DNA from: Lucifuga dentata
Lineage: Eukaryota; Chordata; Actinopteri; Ophidiiformes; Bythitidae
DNA length: 64,000 nt
Direction: 5' to 3'
NCBI GenBank assembly: GCA_014773175.1
Contig: VXCM01000738.1
Coordinates: 161,452 to 225,451, forward strand
Below are positions 55,655 to 64,000 of this stretch, one piece after another (the first letter of the stretch is position 1; every line of letters begins with the position of its first letter). Made by a program: the position numbers and the translations under genes. The notes below the pieces were generated by a model that saw nothing but the letters and a program-made list of their open reading frames with translations, ran no database searches and was not told the origin of the DNA.

Positions 55655-56570
55655 TGGGCCTCATGCAAGAACCAGTCATACGAACAGATTCGTTCTTAAG
55701 TGGCTTGTACGAGTGATTTAGGAGAACTTTCCACATTCACCAATTTGCTTGTATTTTGAATTTTCTCTTAGGTACGAACAGAATTTAAGAGTGGTCCAGA
55801 CCTGGCATATAGTCATATGTATTTAGTCTGCTGTTATCCAAACCTACGTTTTTCACTAACAGACTGTATATTTCAATGCTTTGAAACAATTTTGAGTTTG
55901 AAAATCCTATATAAATTATGTTCACATTTTCTTGTTTGACTCTGCAACTGGAATTATAATTCTAAATTTATTCATAGCATAATTATTAATTTAAATTGGG
56001 TATTGATGTTATTATAGGCATATAACACTGCAACATTAATAAGAACATCTCAAACTGCAAAATAACTTAAATTATGCACTAATTGAAGGTTAATTTGTCT
56101 CTGTGTATAAGGTTTAATGGGAAGTGTAATCAGGTGCGTCATGGCTGATANTGAAGGTTAATTTGTCTCTGTGTATAAGGTTTAATGGGAAGTGTAATCA
56201 GGTGCGTCATGGCTGATATAGATGCCTTAGCGTGTCAGGCCCTTGGAAGACAGCATGTGTTTAGACAGCGTGTTGATAATATATTGGCAGAAACAAATCT
56301 GCAGACAGACTTGCCGGTCCACCCATATTCCTGTAGCATGCGTAGCCTTATTTGGTATTATTGGGGAATGTAATTATGCAAATTTAAAATTGTCATGAAC
56401 ACGTGCTTATTTACACACAGGTGGCATTCATCATGTTTACACAGGTGATTTACACAGAAGTTAGGAGTGTTTGCTGAATCTGACTTGGCACACTTGTACG
56501 AGCCCGCTGTATGAAAAAAAGTAGGAGAAAGTTAAGATAAGAATATGTAAATGTCCTTGCATGAGGCCCA
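55655..56570 (+). mobile_element. Harbinger-like element with TGGGCCTCATGCAAG ends, nested
   Basis: Inverted ends TGGGCCTCATGCAAG and CTTGCATGAGGCCCA bound the insertion. Inside, near 56205-56370, an open stretch with 'MADIDALACQALGRQHVFRQRVDNILAETN' character split over two lines (ALGRQHVFRQRVD and NILAETN) resembles the N-terminal region of PIF/Harbinger transposases. The GGGCC-type terminus also fits that group. Candidate 3-base flanks (AAT left, AGT right) do not match exactly. A 67 bp assembly duplication (56084-56218) inflates its length; the true size is about 848 bp. Confidence 0.68.
56084..56218. other. 67 bp duplication around single N (assembly join)
   Basis: 56084-56150 equals 56152-56218, N at 56151. 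Confidence 0.9.
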
Positions 56571-57099
56571 GTGTTTATTGTATAAAACCATATTTTAGTT
56601 TTCTTGTTATTTTTTCAAATCCCCTAATCTTTCAAAATCAGATGTTCAGGTGATACACCCACCTTAAAATTCAGTGTTTCGCCTTCTAACACTTATGCAT
56701 GATTGCAGAAGGCACAGTCATTTTAATTTCTTAGTATAAGCCATTTTCTCCTGGGACTATACAGTATTTCCTGGCAGAGACATCTGGATTGTTGCATTGC
56801 TAAAATAAACTTACTTCAACAAAAAAACCTAATAGACATTGTTTTTGTTGTGATGGATTTATGTATCTCAAGCATTTTTCAAGTCGCAACAAGTTGATTT
56901 TAATAGCGTATTGGAATGAATTGAAACCAATGGCAGTCTGGAAGGAAAGAAAAAATTTAACAAAAATTCAAAAATTTACTACCAAAGTAGTACATTTTGG
57001 GAAATCGTCAGTAACATAACGTGTATGAGGATTGTATATACTGGGCTCAATACTATATTGGGCAACATGCACAATCGCATGTATGTTCCTTGAATGAGT

Positions 57100-57715
57100 T
57101 GAAATCTTCATGTGAAACCACAAAAAGCATATGGACATAATAATGTCCATTACTTAACACGTTACAACACCTCATTCCACATTGTTGCTCACATATCATA
57201 TTGTATTATTCTGTACTATTACCATGTATCATACGTGGTAGCACAGGTAAGGTGAAATACTCACAGAATACAGATTTTTTTTCTTAGCACACACCAGCCC
57301 CTTAGTGGGGTAATTTATTAAATCACAGACAGGGCGCAGGGTAAGGGTCTTGCTTGACTGGAGAGGAGCGAGTTGAGGTCCTGTGTGTGTTGGGGAGGAG
57401 CTGAATGTAAGGAAAGCAGCTGCAGGAAAAGGAAGTGAAAACAGCAAAGCAGATGCAGCGTCCCCGGTGGCCTCGATAGTTTTCAGCATCAGAAGCTTTA
57501 AGAGATTAGGAAGGTTAGTGAGTGGAAGCAGAGGATTCAGATTCTAAGCTCCATCCTCCAGTTCACTCTTTTTTAATCGGCTGAAGCTTTGGAGTCAGAT
57601 TGCTGAAACTACTGGAGACACTGAATATTCTGCAGAAATGGATTTGTTGTAATAATCATTATTTTTCATGACAGATGCAATTATCCATGGCCATCCCAGG
57701 TGTAACTGCAGGAAT
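57100..57715. other. unique sequence, no gene seen
   Basis: An 86-codon open frame on the minus strand (57229-57489) has no recognised domain. No repeat recognised. Confidence 0.4.
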
Positions 57716-57719
57716 ATAC

Positions 57720-58359
57720 TTAAAGGAACATACCCGTGGTCGTGAATGTTTGAGCCCAATATATACAGTCCACATACATGTTATGTTACTGACAAGTAAC
57801 CATTTCACAAAATATACTACTTTAGCAGTAAATTTTAGATTTCTTTTTCCTGCCTTCCAGACTGGCATTGGCTTCAATTCCTTCCAGTACCCTATTAAAA
57901 TCAACTTGTAGAGATTTGAAACACATACGTAATCCATCACAGCAAACAACATGTCTGTTAGGTTTTTTTTTTTTTTTTTTTTTTTTTTTGGTCAAAATAA
58001 CTGTATTTAACTGATCCAACATGGAGCTGCATCGAAGACAATGTATTTCTCTACCAGGAAATATAGTCCCAGGAGAAGACGGCTTTTACCAAGAAATTAA
58101 AATGATTGTGTCTTCTACAATCATGCATAGGTGTTAGAAGGTGAAACATAAAATTTTAAGGTAGGTGTATCATCTGAATGTTTGATTTTGAAAGATTAGG
58201 GGATTTGAAGAAATAACAGAAAAGTTAAAATACTGTTTTGTTTTACATGTTTTGGATATTGTTTGTCGAACAAACAATACATAACATGTATTGAACATAA
58301 CATGTATGCAGGTTGTATATCAAGCTCAAACATGCACAATCGCCGGTAAGGTCCTTTAA
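57720..58359 (-). mobile_element. TTAA-ended MITE, subfamily B, full length (copy 14)
   Basis: TTAAAGGAACATACCCGTGG to GCCGGTAAGGTCCTTTAA. The homopolymer of the family is expanded to about 28 T at 57962-57989. Near 58257-58310 the 'attgtcagtaacataacatg' block is replaced by a 10 bp fold-back (loop CGA) and a 13 bp direct repeat 'acataacatgtat'. Confidence 0.87.
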
Positions 58360-59845
58360 ATAGAATTGCAGGAAGATTCTTCTTTCATGAAAGCTGTCAA
58401 TAATCAGCACACAAGACAAAGTCATAATCACATGCTGTGGAAATGCCATGTGCAAATCATTTTTTACCAGTTAAAAACATGGAGAAAATTGAGAAATAGA
58501 CAGATCAAGCTTTAAGCCTTCTTAATGAAGACTATCCTCCAGTAGTGGATAACAAATGAGTCCACATCACTGATGGCGGCAGTGGGCCCATAATAGCAGG
58601 TGGAGATAAGGAAGAAGTTGAGGCTGGATAGCTGACAGGAAGAGTCTGAGGAAAACCAACGGTAACCGCTCAATACCCAGAGCCCAGATTCCTGGAGAGC
58701 GCCTAACAATGAATGTTCTCCTGATAATATTCTGCAGTGCTTACACTCGTTTTATGAGAGCAAAGAGGTTTGATCAAATTACAGCAGCCTGCGTTCTGCA
58801 TGCAAAGCAACAAAAGGCCCGATGACTAAACAAACGAACACTGCGGCAAATGCACTTTCTCTCTCCCTTCCCCTTACCCATTACAACTGCTTTCTTTCTT
58901 TCTTTGGTTCTTTCTTCCTCCCACGCTTGCAGCATCTGTTCTCGCTATCACACCTGTGTCCTCGGTCACTTGAACTGTTTTCGTCGTAATTTTTCCCCTA
59001 GTTCAGCATAGCCAGGGGACATATTTCAGTGCAGCACGGGCCAGTGCAGCAGAGGTGTGTTAAAGTGGGGCACTAACTTAATCAAAGTCAGAGCCCTCCA
59101 GTGTACTTGAGTCTGAAAATGATCAGTGGGAATCAGTGCGTTTCATTCAGGGGAGGAAGGGCTTGCATTTAGGGCTTGCTTTGGGTAAAAGGCACCAGGA
59201 CGCACATACAAACACCAGTCCATCAAAGGACACACACATTCAAGGGCAAACACACATACACTCACTGCTGTGATAAGTTTAAAACAGCAATAACCTAAAA
59301 ATGAAATGCGTCTCGTGCAAAATCAATAGAGGTTCAGCAGTGTTACCAGCTGATGTACTGTTTGACCAACGGCTGATGCCAATGACCAGCGTTGCTTTTT
59401 TCTTTCAAACGAACAATTTTTCCAATCCAAAAATCATACCAATTTCAATTTAGTTTCTAGTATATTCTACTAATGACATCTCCACCATAACACATCTCTA
59501 AGTATCAAGCTAACTATTTCTCTTCGATCCCTGGGTTTCTTCAGTGAATTCAAACATTGCTCAAATCCAAAGAACTTTATTTTACATTTTAGCAAAGTTC
59601 CTAAAAGATACGGCTTGGGAAAATATTTTTTAATAATGCATGATATCAATAATATTTATTTGATGCGCTATTAAAAAAAATGTGTCTGAAAAAATTAAGT
59701 ACAAACTGTAAGCATAATATGCTTTGACAAAGTGTTGAAACAAATGGATATGGAGCAAACATATCATACTTTAGTTTAGAAAACAAATATTTTTTTAAAA
59801 TCTAAATTTACATGAAAAATAAGGAAAAATCAAGAGTTTGAGAGG
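58360..59845. other. unique sequence, no gene established
   Basis: A 65-70 codon minus-strand open frame at 58512-58720 has no recognised domain. The rest is AT-rich single-copy DNA. Confidence 0.4.
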
Positions 59846-60420
59846 TTAAATTGGTGATTTTGCATGTTTGAGCTAAATATATACAATCTGCATACATGCT
59901 ACATTACTAACAACCATTTTCTAAAATATATTACTGCAAGCAGTAAATTTTAGAATTCTTGTTCCCACCTTCCAGACTGCCATTGCTTTCAGTTCATTCC
60001 AATACACTATAAAAGTCAACTTGTAAAGACTTAAATTGTGTTTTGGATAAGTAATCCATCACAGCAAACACTATGTCTATTAAGATTTTTGTCAGAAGTA
60101 AGTTTATTAAACCAGTCCAACAAGTAGCTGCAAGGAAGACAATATACTGTATGTCTCCACCAATATAGTCCCAGGAGAAGACGGCTTTTACTGAGAAATT
60201 AAAATGACTGTCCCTTCTACATTTGGACACGCGTGTTATCATTAAATTTTAAGATGGTTATATCAGCTGCACATTTGATTTTGAAAGAGTAGTAGTAGTA
60301 GATGTGGCAAATTATAGGAAAACTAAAATATGGCTTGGTAAATTGATATTAGTAACATAACGTGTATGAGGGTAGTATTTTCTGGGCTAAACATGCAAAA
60401 TCACCAGTATGGTCCTTTAA
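59846..60420 (-). mobile_element. TTAA-ended MITE, subfamily B, full length (copy 15)
   Basis: Worn start TTAAATTGGTGATTTTGCAT and intact end CAGTATGGTCCTTTAA. 'tccagactgccattgc' and 'aatatagtcccaggagaag' confirm family and orientation. Confidence 0.86.
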
Positions 60421-60424
60421 GAAA

Positions 60425-62200
60425 TGCCTAAAAACCCAATACAAGATCTTTATAATTAATACCCCTCAGATTCTTCCATCTGCTACATCTGTGTGCACCA
60501 ACATAAGCAAAGTGTCACTTCTTCCACTGTATATGTGGCATATGCACAGTCTAAGTGTGCCTGTGGTGCTTAATCTTGAATTTTGTCCTTGGTTGAGCCG
60601 ATGCATCTGCATGATGAGAAATGTAAATGTTGTATATTTCTGTCTTTATTTGTGGGAGGAGCACCTGAAGAAAACACAAAAAACCAGGGAAGATGTATAA
60701 GCACAACCCAGAACATTTTAGGCTGTGGGCTAAGAGTAATAATCACTGAGCTATTGTGTACATTTACTCATGATCCACTGAATAAATGAAAAACCAGTTT
60801 GACAATTGCAGATGTTGAGAATTGCAGATGTTAGTCGAGTTTTGGAGTGAGAAAGTCACCAGGCTGATTGAGAAAAAATATTTGTTTTCATTACAGTCAT
60901 TATAACTGAGCTAGCTCTAAAAATGTTCTTGTTTTTGTCACTTAAAAAAAAAAAAAAAAAAAANAAAAAAAAAAAAAAAAAAGCGCCATTACTCTGTCTT
61001 TTGTCTTTATACATTCCTTACATAAAATCCTTTTAATTTCTTACTGTCTTCTTTTCATTCTTTACCCTTAGACCCCTGGGAAGCAATTAGAAACCATAAA
61101 ACTTCACCTGACCGCTCTGTAATTAGCTCCCCTGAGTCCGTTCCCTGTTAAATGAGCCAATAGCAAATTGTAGTCACTATTTGAGCCTTCAGTCGGCGCT
61201 CTGCTCTGTACAGAACAATAGATGATTATAGGTCGGTGATATTTCTTTGCAATGCCTCACCCATATCAGACAGGTCCAAGTGGCACTTTCACCCTTCGCA
61301 TCTCCCCAAAGAGATCCTCTCATGTATATTTCTGATGTGAATTGACTTGGATTGAGTTACAAATGAAAGATGAGAAAACACTCATTGGTCCACTAAGCTG
61401 TCAAGGAACACATTTCAGATCCCATTTTCTGCAGGCGTATGCAAATCCCTTACACAAATCCTTTAGAGGTTCAGCTAAAAAGGCTTTCCAACTGATCAAG
61501 CAAGCAAAACGATAGAGACAAGCGGTAGAAAGAATAATTGCTCCACAATTGCTAACAGCAGTAACTGATTGATGATGTTTCTCCCTTACTCCAAATAATA
61601 GTCTGAGCCTACAGTTCTAAAATTGCTAATAAAGGCTGCATCAGTCTGGTCTCTCCCTCTGACATGTCATTTACGATTCACCATCACTGATCACCTCTCT
61701 CTTACACCACTTTCCTACTTGTTTTGTGAAACTTTGCAAATCTGCTTCAGTCTTGAGTAGATAGCGTAGATAGATTCCTGATTGAGATGGATGTGTTGGG
61801 GATGGGACCAAAAACCTGATAACCACCTCACTGGGGATACACTGAGAAAATGAAATTGATTATCTTAATTATTTAGTTTGTATCCGAAGAACTGAAATAT
61901 CCTCTGTGTCCTCCCTTTGGTGTGTCATAAACAATTAACCAACATTGTTTTATTCATGAAACAGGTCTGAAACAATGTGGGAAAGTATAGCCAGAGGGTC
62001 AAGGAAGGTGATGGGAGATAGACTATCGAGGCATTTTCAAAGTTCCAAGAGTGATTTATTCACCGAGCGCAACCAAGTACATGTGCAACCAAAAACACAA
62101 AACCATCATCTGCCTTGTCTGGAACCAGGAACAAACAATCAGCGTAAGGCCACACCCACTGGCCCTCAAATCTCTTGATGAAGTCTCGTAATGAAATGTG
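60425..62200. other. unique sequence, possible conserved islands
   Basis: Single-N join inside an A-run at 60964. Repeat-free and less AT-rich from 61040 to 61300, with 'ctctgtaattagctcccctg'; see findings. No gene. Confidence 0.4.
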
Positions 62201-62248
62201 CCATTATGAAAAACGGCACTGTGAAATAAAGGAGACTTTTTGAAAAAC

Positions 62249-62440
62249 GGGGCATTTTGAAATAGAAGTGTTATTATGAAATAAAAATGGTGTTGTGAAA
62301 TAAAAAAAAAGAGACTTAAAAATGGGGCATTATGAAATAAAAGTGTTATTATGAAATAAAAAAGGTGTTGTGAAATTAAAAAAGAGACTTAAAAATGGGG
62401 CACTATGAAATAAAAGTGTTATTATGCAATAAGATTTCAT
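62249..62440. repeat. tandem repeat, 73-75 bp period, about 2.6 units
   Basis: Units begin GGGGCA at 62249, 62324 and 62397 and contain 'gtgttattatgaaataaa', 'ggtgttgtgaaat' and 'agagacttaaaaat'. Each unit is itself built from a shorter 'ttatgaaataaa' motif. Confidence 0.85.
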
Positions 62441-62446
62441 GATAAA

Positions 62447-62579
62447 AAAATGATTTTTGCAGTTATTTATTTCATAATGTCGTTTTTATTTATTTAATTT
62501 TGGTGCATTTGGNAAAATGATTTTTGCAGTTATTTATTTCATAATGTCGTTTTTATTTATTTAATTTTGGTGCATTTGG
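62447..62579. other. 66 bp duplication around single N (assembly join)
   Basis: 62447-62512 equals 62514-62579, N at 62513. Confidence 0.9.
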
Positions 62580-63513
62580 CTTTCCATAGTTAAATCCCCT
62601 AGACTTGGTTGCACCAAATCAGCAACAATGTCATCTTACTCTTTAAAACCAGGAAGTGTCTGGCCGACTCACTCTTGAGGTGGGTTCAAAACTCTTACAT
62701 TTTACATTCTTCTGGAGCTGTGGGCAAACTGTTCTCTGATCCTTGAAACTAAAAGAATAATAATAATAATAAAAAAAAAAAAAGTTATCAGAAACTCCTA
62801 AGGTTTCTGTTTGAGATACTGGAACGGCTGGACATTGAAAATTCACAGTGATAAATTGACCCGGATCATGTCAGCCTATCAGCTCACTGTCAGCTCCAAT
62901 TAGTTCTCATCACGGTGCTGGACTGTGGACAGTCTGCGTCTCTGCTCACAATACCCATCACACCTTCATGTTACATTTTCTTGCCATGTAGGACTGAGAG
63001 GCTGAGACAGGAGCAGATGGCACTTTGGTGGCAAATTATTCTGAAGCAAATGACAAGATGGAGCCCTTCTGTTGAATCCTGGTATACCTAAATTTGATCA
63101 ATATTAGGGCACATTGTGTGGTAATTATATTATGCCTGGAAATTAAATTATGGAATTAAGAGAGATGTGGATGTCAGTTGAACCCTTAAAGCTAATTAAC
63201 TGCCTCCCGATCAGGCAAATAATCCACTCTCATATAGTCTATTATAGGGAGATTAATTGGCTCACCAATGTCCTCAGATGCAAAGGCTCCTGGTAAAATT
63301 TACACACACACATGAAGATGCACACACATACACACATCTACTAATTGGAATCAAGACAATTTAAGCTTAATTCCAAGAGAGCAGGGAAGACGAATTGTAC
63401 TTCCCTGTCACTTACAATTTGGGATGCATTTGCTTTTCCTTTCATTCATGTTTCTACCAGCTCCATATATAGCTGCTGCAGAAAACATGTTTCATGTTAA
63501 AAAATAAAATAAA

Positions 63514-63551
63514 AAATATTTCATGTTTTCTGATGAAAACATGAAATATTT
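63514..63551. repeat. 17 bp perfect inverted repeat, 4-base loop
   Basis: 63514-63530 (AAATATTTCATGTTTTC) is the exact inverse of 63535-63551, loop TGAT. A partial third copy, 'gaaaacatgtttcatg', lies at 63481. Confidence 0.92.
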
Positions 63552-63868
63552 TCTACTCTTAGAAGACAAATGATGTACATCATTTTGTTAAAACAAAGAA
63601 AGAAAAAAAATACCCCAAAATTCATCATTATGTGTCTCTACATTGTCGACCATCTGTTCTCCCTTAACCAAGAAGATAAAGTACCTACTATTCTTTAAAG
63701 GGCACAATTATCTAAATAACTCTTATGCTGTCAGTCATTTTAATAATTGTAATTATGCTTCTATTTTGCAAATGGTAGATGTCATTTTGGAAAGAAAAAA
63801 ATCTCAGCCACAAAACCTCAGAGCTGCTAGATTAATGAAACTTATATTGTTATATTTACTTGTACTAT

Positions 63869-63869
<1 letters not shown>

Positions 63870-63914
<45 letters not shown>
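63870..63914. repeat. (CTA)15 microsatellite
   Basis: Perfect trinucleotide run. Confidence 0.95.
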
Positions 63915-63915
<1 letters not shown>

Positions 63916-64000
63916 ATAGGTACAGACTTAAATATGGATGGTAAAGACATCTCTCTAATGCAGCCTCAAGAGGGCACAAGCCAGTGTCCTCCTTGTGCCG

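Larger units (their letters stand above)
55575..57094 (+). mobile_element. TTAA-ended MITE, subfamily B, interrupted (copy 13)
   Basis: 5' part 55575-55654 ('aaaggaccatgccagcaat', 'catgtttgagtccaatata') and 3' part 56571-57094 (from 'gtttattgtataaaacc' to 'atgttccttgaa') are separated by a Harbinger-like element. The subfamily B blocks 'aatcccctaatctttcaaaa' and 'accaatggcagtctggaagg' are present. Confidence 0.83.
62580..64000. other. unique sequence, possible conserved island
   Basis: No gene seen. 63160-63290 carries 'aaagctaattaactgcctcc' and 'gagattaattggctcacc', candidate homeodomain-site cluster. The window ends in unique sequence after the (TAC)n run. Confidence 0.4.

Noticed and set aside
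58512..58720. 70-codon minus-strand frame with a mixed amino acid composition
   Set aside because: No recognised family; a second frame over the same bases is also open, which suggests chance.

Overview
The window reads as nuclear DNA of a ray-finned (teleost) fish. It is AT-rich, poor in genes, full of long poly-A/T and (CA)n, (GA)n and (TATC)n tracts, and carries typical teleost mobile elements: L2- and L1-type LINE ends, Tc1-like and Harbinger-like non-autonomous elements, short RTE-like tails and a THAP-DDE transposon relic. I found no complete host protein-coding gene, no tRNA or rRNA and no CRISPR array. Most of it is best explained as intergenic or long-intron sequence. It is draft assembly: single-N joins occur throughout, nine of them flanked by 62-67 bp exact duplications.

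Layout. Positions 1-9,300 hold the first copies of a dispersed MITE whose ends read TTAAAGGACCATACC, a minus-strand LINE end and a frameshifted L1 ORF2 C-terminus. From 9,300 to 18,400 there is a MITE interrupted by a second MITE, an L2-like LINE end broken by a palindrome and a foreign repeat, and another MITE copy. From 18,700 to 30,100 there are a short-period minisatellite, more MITE copies, a fold-back-like element with long modular inverted repeats (27,681-28,650) and a second LINE end. From 30,100 to 44,100 there are perfect short hairpins, a Tc1-type MITE with clean TA duplications, an element with TTA duplications, the terminus of a larger Tc1 transposon and two more MITE copies.

The most interesting region is 44,946-49,942. 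On the plus strand lies a decayed gene with a SWIM zinc finger followed by a YqaJ/lambda-exonuclease-like nuclease domain. Facing it on the minus strand lies a decayed transposase with a THAP zinc finger, coiled coil, helix-turn-helix and the C-terminal part of a DDE_Tnp_4 domain. Together they look like a dead two-gene transposon of the ISL2EU type, carrying its own nuclease beside its transposase.

From 51,000 to 64,000 there are four more MITE copies, one holding a nested Harbinger-like element with a transposase N-terminal remnant, plus palindromic repeats, a 73-75 bp tandem repeat and several unique AT-rich islands with homeodomain-type motifs that could be conserved regulatory elements. 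In all, 15 copies of the TTAA-ended MITE family are recognisable, in two subfamilies and both orientations.
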